NCBI GenBank assembly: GCA_000830255.1
Contig: JQIT01000005.1
Location: 1 to 64,000, forward strand
Direction: 5' to 3'
DNA from: Sulfuricurvum sp. PC08-66
GTDB lineage: Bacteria > Campylobacterota > Campylobacteria > Campylobacterales > Sulfurimonadaceae
Length of the DNA: 64,000 nucleotides
Of this stretch, positions 44,859 through 54,133 are shown one piece after another (position 1 is the first letter of the stretch; every line of letters begins with the position of its first letter). Position numbers and translations under genes: made by a program. A model generated the notes under the pieces. That model worked only from the letters and a program-made list of their open reading frames with translations. It made no database searches and was not told where the DNA came from.

Positions 44859-46069
44859 GCAAACGCACTTTCGCCCAATCGATGCAGGCACTCGATGCGA
44901 TGCATATAGCAGTGATGGGGTATGAAAAGGTGCCCCTCTCACAGAGTCTAGGACGCACCCTAGCGCACGATGTCGTAGCTCCTCACGATTCACCCAGTGC
45001 GCCTACTGCCGCGATGGACGGTTACGCTATCCTCGGTGCTGACCAAGCGTCAGGCACTATCGCGCTCATAGGTCATGACAATCCTGCAGGGGGTGCCATC
45101 GATACGGTGGTGACCCAAGGGTGGGGACTCAAAACCTTCACAGGTTCACTCATGCCAGCAGGTGCTGATACGCTCATTCCTATCGAAAATGTCACCGTCG
45201 AGGGGGGCAAAATCCGTATCGACACCCCTGTGCGCGAGGGCTTTTCGGTGCGTAGCATTGGTGAGAACTATGCCAAGGGCGAGACCCTCATCACCCAAGG
45301 CACGGTTATCAATTATGCCGCTATTGGCGTCATGGCGAGTCTAGGCATGGCGATGGTCGATGTAGTACAACGCCCCAAAGTCGCCATCCTCTCCACAGGC
45401 AGTGAAATCATGGACGTGGGAGAGTGCGCTACTAATGCCGCACAAATTTACAGTTCCAACCACTACACCCTTGCCTCCCTCATCGAGCAGTGGGGCGGTC
45501 AAGCCGTACAGCTAGGCACCGCACGCGACGACTACGCCACTATCAAGAGCCGTATCGAAGAGGCGCTTGCTTCGTGTGATATGGTGGTCACGACAGGCGG
45601 TGTGAGCGTGGGCGATTACGATTTCGTGCGCGATATTGTCCCTGCATTGGGCGGTGAGCTGGTCTTCCAAGGTGTCCTACTCAAACCAGGACAACATCTC
45701 ATCCTCGCCCAAAAAGGCAATAAACTCATCATCGCCCTCCCAGGCTTTGCCTATTCCAGTACCGTCACCTTCATGCTCTACGGTGCGCCGCTTTTGGCGC
45801 GTCTCTTGGGCAGAGTCTATGCGCCTACCATCGTCGAGGCTATTATGGACGTACCCTACGCCAAAAAAAGCAACAAAACCGAATTTGTCGCATGTCGGGT
45901 ACGTCTGGTCGAGGGGGTCTATCACGTCGATTTTGAGGGCAAAAAAAGCGGCAGTAGTGCTATTCTGACCAATATGTTAGGCTCCACTGCGCTGCTGATG
46001 CTCGATGAGGGCGAGGTGAGTTTGAGCGTAGGTGCACGTGTGCGTCTGCAGCTTATCGATATCCTATGA
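44855..46069 (+). CDS. moeA: Molybdopterin molybdenumtransferase
   Basis: MoeA (404 aa) inserts molybdate into adenylylated molybdopterin. It shows the N-terminal AAMDGYAI, the central MogA-like domain with LSTGSEI and TGGVSVGDYDFV, and PGFAYSSTVTF near the end. It overlaps its neighbours on both sides by four bases. A bacterium can carry more than one MoeA; this one sits with moaDE. Confidence 0.94.
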   Translation: MSKRTFAQSMQALDAMHIAVMGYEKVPLSQSLGRTLAHDVVAPHDSPSAPTAAMDGYAILGADQASGTIALIGHDNPAGGAIDTVVTQGWGLKTFTGSLMPAGADTLIPIENVTVEGGKIRIDTPVREGFSVRSIGENYAKGETLITQGTVINYAAIGVMASLGMAMVDVVQRPKVAILSTGSEIMDVGECATNAAQIYSSNHYTLASLIEQWGGQAVQLGTARDDYATIKSRIEEALASCDMVVTTGGVSVGDYDFVRDIVPALGGELVFQGVLLKPGQHLILAQKGNKLIIALPGFAYSSTVTFMLYGAPLLARLLGRVYAPTIVEAIMDVPYAKKSNKTEFVACRVRLVEGVYHVDFEGKKSGSSAILTNMLGSTALLMLDEGEVSLSVGARVRLQLIDIL

Positions 46070-47826
46070 TGTTTAGCTTCGCATCGATAGGGCGCATGGT
46101 ACTGCGCAAACGCTCCCTCTTTGTCTGGGGGCAAATCATCACGCTTCTTGCGGCGCTTATTAGTATTCCTATTCCGCTGATGCTTCCTCTCATGGTCGAT
46201 GAGGTGGTATTGGTCAAAGGGGGCGCGGTGGTCGATAGCATCGATGCTCTTTTTGGCAGTGGCGAGGCGTGGTACTACGTCGCGATTGTGGCGTTGGTCG
46301 TCATTGCGATGCGTTTTATCTATTTTCTTTTGGGTGTTATTCAGACCAAAATTTTTACCCTCATCTCCAAAGAGGTCACTTTCCGTATGCGTCGCTCCAT
46401 GCTAGGGCATCTGCGCACTGCCGCGATGACCGAATATGAGCGATTGGGTAGTGGTACGATTGGGGCGCATCTGGTGACCGATGTGGCGACGCTCGACAAT
46501 TTCATCGCCAACGGCGCAAGCAAATTTATCGCCGCTGTACTCTCACTGCTTGGCGTGGGGATTGTGATGATTATTATTCATCCGCTTTTGGGTCTGCTCA
46601 TCCTCGTGCTACAACCTTTGGTGATGTTGGTGACCAAGCGTATCTCCAAAAGCGTAGGGGTGCTGAAAAAAGAGGAGAACCGCGCCATCGAGGAGTTCCA
46701 ACAAGAAGTAGGCGAGGTGCTAGAGCTTTTTGGGCAGATAAAAGCCTCCAACAAAGAGCGCTATTTTTTCAATCGCGCCATCGCCAAAGCACGCCACGTA
46801 CAGCGCACCTCCAACGCCTTTGGGTACAAAAGCGTCGCGGCAGAGCGCTTTTCGTATACCCTTTTTCTCTCCTTTTTTGAGCTCTTTCGCGCGGCGGGAT
46901 TGCTCATGGTCATCTACAGCGATTTGAGCATCGGTATGATGTTTGCGATGTTTGGCTATATCTGGTTCATCATGACGCCTGTGCAAGAAATTCTCTCTTT
47001 GCAATACAGCTATGCCAGTGCGCGCGCGGCGCTGGGGCGTATCAATGCTGTCATGCAACTCGTCCAAGAGCCACGTGGTACCCAAGCCATCGAGGGCGAA
47101 GGGGTCACGATAGGGCTAGAGCATGTAGGCTTTAGCTACGATGGCGCATCCATGATACTCGAAGATATTAGTCTCTCCATCACCCAAGGGCAAAAGGTCG
47201 CCATCATCGGTGCGAGCGGCAGTGGCAAGACCACCTTGGCGCAAATCATCGCAGGCTTCTACCCCAAATCCCAAGGCACGCTCACCTACAACGCCACCCC
47301 TATCGAGAGCCTCTCTCGCGCCTCGATTCGTAGTCGCGTTTTTGTGGTGTTGCAGATGCCTATTCTCTTCAACGATACCTTGCGCTTCAATGTCACGATG
47401 GGTGCACCGCACAGCGACGAGGCTATCATGAATGCGCTAGCGATGGCGCAGATGGATGCGACGGTCAGAGCGATGCCAAATGCACTGGAGACGATTGTGG
47501 GACGGCACGGTATACGCCTCTCAGGAGGTCAGCGCCAACGCTTGGCAATAGCGCGTATGATTTTGGCCGACCCTGATGTGGTCATCTTCGATGAGTCCAC
47601 CTCTGCGCTGGATGTGCACACCGAAGCCAAACTTTTTGGGGCGTTGCAGGATCTCTTGCGACCCAAGACGCTCATCACCATCGCCCATCGACACTCTACG
47701 GTACAAAATGCACAGATGGTCTACGTCCTAGAGAGCGGACGCATCGTCGAGCAGGGTAGCCCGCAAGCCTTGGCGCAACGTGAGGGGCATTTCGCCACCT
47801 TCTTGGCGCAGGAGCGACACGCGTGA
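46066..47826 (+). CDS. ABC exporter, fused membrane and ATPase domains (MsbA-like)
   Basis: The 586-aa protein has a six-helix exporter membrane domain (about 1-325) and a nucleotide-binding domain. Walker A GASGSGKTT is at about 383-391, then the LSGGQRQR signature, Walker B VVIFDE and the H-loop AHRHST. It belongs to the B-type half-transporters that work as homodimers, exporting lipids, peptides or drugs. The position between moeA and a secreted protease gene is odd and suggests that the substrate may relate to the latter. It is not a molybdate importer, since it lacks that architecture. Confidence 0.9.
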   Translation: MMFSFASIGRMVLRKRSLFVWGQIITLLAALISIPIPLMLPLMVDEVVLVKGGAVVDSIDALFGSGEAWYYVAIVALVVIAMRFIYFLLGVIQTKIFTLISKEVTFRMRRSMLGHLRTAAMTEYERLGSGTIGAHLVTDVATLDNFIANGASKFIAAVLSLLGVGIVMIIIHPLLGLLILVLQPLVMLVTKRISKSVGVLKKEENRAIEEFQQEVGEVLELFGQIKASNKERYFFNRAIAKARHVQRTSNAFGYKSVAAERFSYTLFLSFFELFRAAGLLMVIYSDLSIGMMFAMFGYIWFIMTPVQEILSLQYSYASARAALGRINAVMQLVQEPRGTQAIEGEGVTIGLEHVGFSYDGASMILEDISLSITQGQKVAIIGASGSGKTTLAQIIAGFYPKSQGTLTYNATPIESLSRASIRSRVFVVLQMPILFNDTLRFNVTMGAPHSDEAIMNALAMAQMDATVRAMPNALETIVGRHGIRLSGGQRQRLAIARMILADPDVVIFDESTSALDVHTEAKLFGALQDLLRPKTLITIAHRHSTVQNAQMVYVLESGRIVEQGSPQALAQREGHFATFLAQERHA

Positions 47827-49331
47827 GAGTGCGTTTCATCGTGCTTTGGATGCTCTGGGTAGGCTTGGCACACGCCTTTTTGCACTACGAGGGCAACGGC
47901 ATCTACACCTACGATAGGGCGCAACTCTCCCAAGAGCGTATCACCATCGCTATCGAAGAAGCGAGCTTCACCGCATTGGCTACCCAAAAGAGCGAGGGAT
48001 TTTGGCAAGGGCGTATCGAGGGGGATAGTACTAGCTACTGCAATATCCTCTACGCCGAAAACGCTTTGACAGGGGTGGTGCATCTCGAGGGTCTCACCTA
48101 TGCCCTTAGCGCTATCGATGCTAGCCATGCGACGCTCACACGTGAAGATACCTCCCCGCGTGCAGACGACCGAGTCTACATACCCCAAAGCGAGATGAAT
48201 ACCTCCTCCACGACCCCCAAAATAGCCGCCTCGACACTCACCGACGATGGCAGTGTCATCGATGTGTTGGTGGTCTATACCTCTGACGCGAGCAATGCGT
48301 TGGGCGGTGTGACGCAAATAAATGCAGAGATAAATAAATCGATTATTTACGCCAACGAAGCGTTGGCAAACTCCTGTGCTACTTTTCGCTATCGACTTGT
48401 GGCGACGGGGCAGGTCAATTATGCGGAGGAGAACGATATTTTTGCCGCACTTTACAAAGAGCAAAATGGCACCATCAATTTGGCAGGATTACCCGAAACC
48501 TATAAGGCGGATTTGGTACAAATGGTCATCAAAAACGGCAACGGCTACTGCGGTTTAGCCTTCGTCTATGGGGGTGAAAGTTACAGTGCGAATTATGGCT
48601 ATTCGGTCGTGGCACTTGCGGGGAGTTCGGTCAATTTTTCAAACAATCGTTGCCCTACCTCTACCGTCGCACATGAGTTGGGGCACAACGGCGGATTGAG
48701 CCATGATCGTTACGAAACGACAGAGAATCTTCTCCTCAAAGATGGTAGTCACTATGCTGGGTACGGCTTCGTCGATACGCTTCATCGTGTGCGCTCTATC
48801 ATGTCCTATTCCAATGAGTGCAGTGCATTGGGACTTAGTTGCGAAGTCGTCCCTTACTACTCCAATCCCGACATATTGCGTGACGGTACCCCTTTTGGGG
48901 TGGCAGGCACCGTCGATGCGGTGAGCATCCTCAACACCCACGCCAAAACCATCGCCAACTACCGCAAAAGCGCCGACGATTACACGTTAGAACTCAACAT
49001 GAGCGCCTGCCAAGAGCAGACCGTTTTGGGGACAAGTAACTGCTTCATCGCGACCGCCGCCTACGGTAGCTACATGGAGTCAGATGTGCGCGTGTTGCGC
49101 GATTTTCGAGACAGCGTACTCTTGCCCTACACTCCAAGTCTCGTGGCGTGGTACTACGACCACTCTCCCGCATGGGCGCGCTACGTCGAGGCGCATCCGT
49201 GGGCGGCGGCGATGGTGCGTGGCGTACTAGGCATCGTAGCCTTTATCCTCGCCATGCCGTGGGTGATGCTCTTGGTGTTTGGGCTTTTGGGTGTATGGAT
49301 ATTTTATCGTCGTCGCAAGGGTCGCGCATGA
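47823..49331 (+). CDS. Metzincin-type zinc metalloprotease with CFI-type C-terminal anchor
   Basis: The 502-aa protein starts at a GTG overlapping the ABC gene by four bases. It has a signal peptide (ends HAF), a propeptide-like region (20-140) and a metzincin catalytic domain. Zinc-binding is H284-E-x2-H288-x5-H294-D and a Met-turn is seen in SIMSYS. From Cys 407 there is a CFIATAAYGS motif and a helical segment. Hydrophobic residues (about 463-492) and a basic tail follow. The CFI motif plus membrane helix corresponds to the CFI-box-CTERM type of putative sorting end. It is likely displayed on or released from the envelope. Confidence 0.87.
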   Translation: MRVRFIVLWMLWVGLAHAFLHYEGNGIYTYDRAQLSQERITIAIEEASFTALATQKSEGFWQGRIEGDSTSYCNILYAENALTGVVHLEGLTYALSAIDASHATLTREDTSPRADDRVYIPQSEMNTSSTTPKIAASTLTDDGSVIDVLVVYTSDASNALGGVTQINAEINKSIIYANEALANSCATFRYRLVATGQVNYAEENDIFAALYKEQNGTINLAGLPETYKADLVQMVIKNGNGYCGLAFVYGGESYSANYGYSVVALAGSSVNFSNNRCPTSTVAHELGHNGGLSHDRYETTENLLLKDGSHYAGYGFVDTLHRVRSIMSYSNECSALGLSCEVVPYYSNPDILRDGTPFGVAGTVDAVSILNTHAKTIANYRKSADDYTLELNMSACQEQTVLGTSNCFIATAAYGSYMESDVRVLRDFRDSVLLPYTPSLVAWYYDHSPAWARYVEAHPWAAAMVRGVLGIVAFILAMPWVMLLVFGLLGVWIFYRRRKGRA

Positions 49332-50305
49332 GAAAAATGCTCCTTTTATCTCTACTCATCGCGACGGCTCACAGCGGTGATATCGCCTCTTACACTTCAC
49401 CACAGCGTATCGCCAATCCTGCACTCCTAGAGTATGCCCCCGCGCGCGCGGCATGGGTAAGTGCTACCTATGCACAAGAGCGTACGTCCATCGATGGCGT
49501 CGCGCGTGAGTACACCTACGATACTGCCATCGAGGGTGCGGCACTGCTACGCGAAGCCAATACCACCTTTTTGGCGCAGGTGAACGAGACGCTTCGAGGT
49601 GCCTACGGCGATGCCTTTCGTCCCTCTTTGGGTGAGCTAGGCGCGGCGCAAGGCGGTGTGAAAATAGCGGCATCGACCTCGACGTGGGGCGTGGCGTGGG
49701 GCGTGGGAGCAGGGTACAGCAGAGAGGCGATGTTCACGCTCGATAGCCCCTTCTCCTTTTTCATGGGGCGGTATACCCCCTTTTCGTACGCACAGGCGTG
49801 GGAGCTACAAGCAGGCGTGTACACTCGATGGGGCATCGTCGAAATGGGCGCACATGCAGGTGCGGCGTATGCCAGTAGCGATGCGGTTGTGGGGGCATGG
49901 GAGCGGTTTTTCGCGCTTGGCATAGGGGTGTCACAGGAGGCGTGGAGTCTCCAACTCGATGCGACCTACGTGCCACAAACCCTCGTCAAAAGCACTCAAA
50001 CACTTATTGCAGACCACTATGCCCCACGTCAAATCGCGTGGGCGACGAGCTATTTTGGGCATACACCGTGGGGCGACGTGGGCGCCAAACTCTCGTGGGG
50101 CGTAGAGCGTCCCTATGAAGTAGGAGAGGTGAGCAAAAACGCCCAAGAGCTTTTCGTACAGCTACCCATTTTGACATGGGGGCATCTCTATGGCAGTGCA
50201 ACGCAAGAGCGCCAAACCCTCCTCACCCAAGAAGTCTCACAGCTTTATGTACGCGTGCTCTGGTCGAGTGCTTTTGGGAAAAAAGAGCTAAAACCCTACC
50301 CCTAA
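49328..50305 (+). CDS. Exported barrel-like envelope protein (325 aa)
   Basis: A signal peptide (ends AHSG, about residue 17) precedes repeated amphipathic, Ala/Gly/aromatic strands (GVAWGVGAGYS, WGIVEMGAHAGAAY), as in outer-membrane barrels. The N-terminal IANPALLEYAPAR resembles proteins annotated as TraF-like in this phylum, judged by eye. The ATG at 49328 overlaps the protease stop (ATGA); a longer frame upstream only reads through the protease gene. It is the last gene of the moaD operon and its end overlaps the epimerase gene on the other strand by 18 bases. Confidence 0.7.
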   Translation: MRKMLLLSLLIATAHSGDIASYTSPQRIANPALLEYAPARAAWVSATYAQERTSIDGVAREYTYDTAIEGAALLREANTTFLAQVNETLRGAYGDAFRPSLGELGAAQGGVKIAASTSTWGVAWGVGAGYSREAMFTLDSPFSFFMGRYTPFSYAQAWELQAGVYTRWGIVEMGAHAGAAYASSDAVVGAWERFFALGIGVSQEAWSLQLDATYVPQTLVKSTQTLIADHYAPRQIAWATSYFGHTPWGDVGAKLSWGVERPYEVGEVSKNAQELFVQLPILTWGHLYGSATQERQTLLTQEVSQLYVRVLWSSAFGKKELKPYP

Positions 50306-51343
50306 TCCTATACCCTCTGTGAGCGTGACCGCATTGCCCTCGTAGGTGATGCCTCCGTCGTAGCTGTTGCGCACGCCCAACATCGGTCCGTCCACATCGA
50401 GATACTCTACACAACTGTACCCATAGGCTAAATGCAGTGCCGCCGTGACCGATAGCGCACCCTCTAGCATCGAGCCAATCATCACAGGCATCGCGTGGGC
50501 TTGGCAGAGTGCCAAAATTTTGCGTGCTTCATAAATCCCACCGCATTTAAAAAGTTTGAGATTGACGATGTGGCATGTCTTCTCCTCGATGGCACGGCGC
50601 ACATCGATGAGGCTTTTGAGCGTTTCGTCTGCCATGATGGGTACAGCACTTTGGGCGGTGAGTGTGCGCATCCCTGCCCAATCATTCGCCGCTACGGGCT
50701 GTTCGAGGAGGGTGATATTCATCGATTGCGTTGCTTCGATGAGGGCAAGCGTCGTGGGTACATCGAGCGCTTGATTGGCATCGAGCGTCCAGTGCGCGTG
50801 AGGCAGTGCCGCATGGAGTGCCTCTAGGCGTGCGATGTTTTGGGCGTGGTCGCTATCGAGCTTGATTTTGAGCCTATCGAAGCCTCGTTGTGTGGCATCG
50901 AGCGCTTGCACGACCATCGAGGAGGGCGTATCGACACTAATGGTATAGAGCGTCGATAGGGCTCTGGGTGTACCCCCTAGATAAGCATAGAGGGGTAGAT
51001 TGGCTTGCTTGGCGTAGAGGTCGTGTAGCGCCATATCCAGTGCTGTGCGTGCGCCCACTCCCAAGCCCAACTGCCCCAAAAGCGCAAAAGTCGCTTCGTA
51101 ATTATTCAGCGTATGCCCCTCCAGCGCAGGCCATGCAATTTCGCGTAGCTCATACTCAATTTGCTCTAGGGTCTCACCTGTAATCGCCTCGATGCTTGGC
51201 GCACTGCCTAGCCCCTCGACCTCTTCGTCAGTTTCGAGTATCAAGACCAGCTCGATGATGCTATTCACACGACGGATGTTGGTCACAAAAGGCTTTTTCA
51301 AGGGTATCGAGGAGCGCATGAGAGTCAAATCGGTGAGGGTCAT
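50288..51343 (-). CDS. Dipeptide epimerase (enolase superfamily)
   Basis: The 351-aa protein has the capping and barrel domains of the muconate-lactonizing group. The catalytic K-x-K is in RLKIKLD, metal ligands are in LDANQ, LLEQP and MADET, and the second base Lys is in LKLFKCGG. The layout matches L-Ala-D/L-Glu epimerases that recycle murein peptides. An amidase of the murein type is encoded at 54 kb, which fits. I use the ATG at 51343; an upstream ATG has no good support. The exact dipeptide specificity is not visible. Confidence 0.88.
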   Translation of the reverse strand: MTLTDLTLMRSSIPLKKPFVTNIRRVNSIIELVLILETDEEVEGLGSAPSIEAITGETLEQIEYELREIAWPALEGHTLNNYEATFALLGQLGLGVGARTALDMALHDLYAKQANLPLYAYLGGTPRALSTLYTISVDTPSSMVVQALDATQRGFDRLKIKLDSDHAQNIARLEALHAALPHAHWTLDANQALDVPTTLALIEATQSMNITLLEQPVAANDWAGMRTLTAQSAVPIMADETLKSLIDVRRAIEEKTCHIVNLKLFKCGGIYEARKILALCQAHAMPVMIGSMLEGALSVTAALHLAYGYSCVEYLDVDGPMLGVRNSYDGGITYEGNAVTLTEGIGLGVGF

Positions 51344-51376
51344 TGGCGTACTTTTGTGGAGATAAGGAAGTGTAAT

Positions 51377-51413
51377 AGTAGCCAAAAGAGGGCTACTCCC
51401 CAAAGAGGAGTAG
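51377..51413 (-). promoter_or_regulatory. Two mutually exclusive hairpins between a barrel gene and the epimerase
   Basis: AGTAGCC (51377-51383) pairs with GGCTACT (51391-51397). CTACTCC (51393-51399) also pairs with GGAGTAG (51407-51413). Both have seven pairs and seven-base loops, and they share 51393-51397, so only one can form at a time. This is the layout of an attenuator or processing site after the barrel gene. Confidence 0.5.
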
Positions 51414-51424
51414 AAAAGCAGAGA

Positions 51425-52819
51425 TTAGAAGCTATAGGTAATAGCGCCTTGTGCCATGAGGTTTTGTCCACCAGCTCCAAAGAGTGCAGGACCTGCGAGA
51501 TAGAAGTTTTTGCTTACTACGCCTACGAGGTTGAGGTTTTTGGCGACGACATAGGTGAAACCTGTCGAAATGGTAGCGGTGGTTGTGGTAGAACCAAAGG
51601 TAGTATCAGAGAGGGTATAGTTGATTTTTGTTTTACTTGTACCGTCTGCGATGTAGTTAGTATTAGTTGTGGTGGTAAGCGTAGGAGCCAAAAGTGTCGC
51701 GGTGGCACCTGCGCGCCATGTGAAATTCTCAGTCGCTTTTTGCTCAAATGCCAAGGTAAAAGGTACAGTAGCGACCAAAGTATTGGTAGCAGTGTAAGTA
51801 CCTGCTACTACACTTTCGAAGGTGACATTACCACTAGCATCTTTAGTAGTGGCATTGGTGATGCTACTAGCTGCGGTATTGGTGAGTACAAGACCGCTAC
51901 GTACGACCAAAAGGGCATCTTCACTTGGGCGAATTTTGTAGGCGGCATCAGCACCTAAAAAGAGTGAAAAATTGGTTGCGGTAGCTGTAGAGATAGTCCC
52001 AGATGTCGTGGTGGTGACAGTTGTGGCATCGGTGATGGTTTTGCTACCTGTGTCGCGGTTACCTGTATAGAGAGTCAAGAGTAGGCTTTTGTTTGCATCG
52101 ACGGTGTGTGTGTATTGGGCATGTGCCACGAGGGTCATAAAAGAGGTAGAGCTCTTTTTCTCTGTATCGTTGGTTGTGGTCGTAGGTGTAGCGGTGGAGT
52201 TGACAGTTACTGTGGTATTAGCTCCAGCAGAAATATCATTGTCATAGGCAGAGCTAAAATCGAGTGCTACACCAACACTCAACGGCATAGAGTCCAGTGC
52301 CGCACCGATGTCTAAGCTTAATCCTGCAAGGTTGTTGCTTGCATCTGTAGTTACTTTCGTATTATTTGTTTCACTAGTATAAACGCCTGTATAAGTAGTT
52401 GCGACAGAGGGATTTGATAATGAGCCTACAGTGAGGCGTGCACCTACTGCCATACCTGCCATACGTGTACCATAAAAAATATCGGTAAGTTGTTGATTGC
52501 CTGCACCTGAAATAGCACTAAGCGCTGTAGTATCTGCACGTCCTGTAAAAACAGCAAGTGCAGAGCTTTTGTCTAGAGCCAGTGTAGCACCTGCGAGCTG
52601 CGAAGCAGCGACACCATTCATTTCAGCGATGAGTAGATTGTTTTGTTTGAGAATATTAGCAGGGTTGGCATAGATGCTAAAAATATCATCGGTGTGGTAA
52701 TTGGCAAGTCCTGTACCTGTGAGTGTAGAGCCTGAAACGGCACCAAAGGTGTTGTCTGCATAGAGCGATGATGAAAGTAGCGTAGCCAAGAGCGTGGAAA
52801 TAAGAATTTTGTTTTGCAT
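51425..52819 (-). CDS. Thr/Ser/Ala-rich outer-membrane barrel protein (464 aa)
   Basis: A signal peptide (ends LYADN, about residue 22) is followed by a segment with DIFSIYANPANI, like FadL/TraF-type barrels. Long Thr/Ser/Ala-rich strands follow (TVTTTTSGTISTATATNFS), and the protein ends in a C-terminal Phe (ITYSF) typical of barrel insertion signals. AGGAGG lies before the ATG at 52819; an upstream frame start is not needed. Substrate is unknown. Gene 50288-51343 follows after the paired hairpins. Confidence 0.75.
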   Translation of the reverse strand: MQNKILISTLLATLLSSSLYADNTFGAVSGSTLTGTGLANYHTDDIFSIYANPANILKQNNLLIAEMNGVAASQLAGATLALDKSSALAVFTGRADTTALSAISGAGNQQLTDIFYGTRMAGMAVGARLTVGSLSNPSVATTYTGVYTSETNNTKVTTDASNNLAGLSLDIGAALDSMPLSVGVALDFSSAYDNDISAGANTTVTVNSTATPTTTTNDTEKKSSTSFMTLVAHAQYTHTVDANKSLLLTLYTGNRDTGSKTITDATTVTTTTSGTISTATATNFSLFLGADAAYKIRPSEDALLVVRSGLVLTNTAASSITNATTKDASGNVTFESVVAGTYTATNTLVATVPFTLAFEQKATENFTWRAGATATLLAPTLTTTTNTNYIADGTSKTKINYTLSDTTFGSTTTTATISTGFTYVVAKNLNLVGVVSKNFYLAGPALFGAGGQNLMAQGAITYSF

Positions 52820-52993
52820 GGAATTCCTCCTAAGTGTATGACATTGATAATATATGTTAAATGTCATTGAAATTATTCTAGGAAAATCCCATTGAAAGGA
52901 GAGTATTGTGAGTTAAAAGTGATGCAAAGCGCAAGGGCGTGGGAAGTAATGAAACATTGTGAACGAATTGTAAATATCCAATGTTGTGAATAA

Positions 52994-54133
52994 CTAAAAT
53001 ACCCCTAACACCCACGCGACGCTAAGCCCCACAACGGTTCCTAGCATATAGCCCACACTCGCCATCGCGACCCCCACAGGAATGAGGCTAGGGTGGTAGC
53101 TACTGGCTAATATGGGTGCACTTGCCATACCTCCCACATGCGCCAACGATGCCACCCCGATACTGAACAAATCCAGATGAAAAATCCGCGCCAATGCCAA
53201 CATAAAGAGCGCATGAATGACCAAGACCAAAGCCCCTGCTACGAGCAACATCCCTACGGAGCCAAACCCTGCAAAGGAGCTGTGCGAAGCAATGAGTGCG
53301 ATGATGAGGTAGAGCATCGCATGGGCGACGCTTGAAGTGCCCACGATACGCCCAAGAGAGGTGAACGAAAGCGCCACCCCCAAAAGCGTCGCAAGCAGTA
53401 CGCTGTAGAGTGAGGGTGACAAAAATCCTACTGTGGGTAAAAACTGTGCAATGAGATTGATACCCATCGCTAGGGCAATAGCACCTAGGATGATGCGCAC
53501 ATAGAGACGGCGATTTTCACCGATGGGACAGCTCTCATCGAGTGGCGCGAAATCGGCTTGGGTGGCTTGCATGGCACGGTTGAAACGCGCGGCAAAAGGT
53601 ACCAATGCCAAAAGCGACAAGAGCCACACCCCATACAAGAGCGTATCGACGAGGATAGTCATACCCAACATCTTTTCATCCAGATGGATAGCACCTGCCA
53701 CAGCTAGCATATTTGCCATACCGCCACTCCATGAGGCAGACAGAGCCGCTAATGCACCATTGCTGTGTGCTGGCAAAGCAAAGGACAAAAGCGCATACGA
53801 AAGCCCAAACGCCACCACAAAAGAGAGCGTCGTACCGAAATAGGCGATGAGGAGTTTGGCACCCAATCGTGCGAAGGTCGCCACTCGAAACTGCAAAAGC
53901 ATCAGCACAATCATGGCAGGCAGGAGATTAGAAAGTGTGGTGGTACGCACGGCATCGATGGCAGGGGTGCGCGCCCATAGCTCTAGGCTAGCCAAAACCA
54001 TCACAAGGGCATAGAGCAAAAGCACCAACGGTACATTGCGTGCAAAACGGCGCGGCAAATAGGCGTGTCCAAAAGCGGTGAGCGTCGTGAGCGCCAATAT
54101 CGAGGCGAGATAGAGGAGGGTGTTTTCTATCAT
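52994..54133 (-). CDS. DUF819 family membrane permease
   Basis: An integral inner-membrane protein of 379 aa with about ten helices and the DUF819 segments LSASWSGGMANMLAVAGA and GSVGMLLVAGALV-like. DUF819 proteins are likely transporters of unknown substrate. The ATG at 54133 overlaps the stop of the amidase gene by one base (TAATG), supporting this start over a longer frame. A role in taking up murein peptides or amino acids would fit its neighbours, but this is inference. Confidence 0.85.
   Translation of the reverse strand: MIENTLLYLASILALTTLTAFGHAYLPRRFARNVPLVLLLYALVMVLASLELWARTPAIDAVRTTTLSNLLPAMIVLMLLQFRVATFARLGAKLLIAYFGTTLSFVVAFGLSYALLSFALPAHSNGALAALSASWSGGMANMLAVAGAIHLDEKMLGMTILVDTLLYGVWLLSLLALVPFAARFNRAMQATQADFAPLDESCPIGENRRLYVRIILGAIALAMGINLIAQFLPTVGFLSPSLYSVLLATLLGVALSFTSLGRIVGTSSVAHAMLYLIIALIASHSSFAGFGSVGMLLVAGALVLVIHALFMLALARIFHLDLFSIGVASLAHVGGMASAPILASSYHPSLIPVGVAMASVGYMLGTVVGLSVAWVLGVF

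Noticed and set aside
46066-47826. ABC protein as a molybdate transporter because of the moa/moe genes
   Set aside because: It has a fused exporter architecture; ModB/ModC-type importers have separate permease and ATPase and a binding protein.
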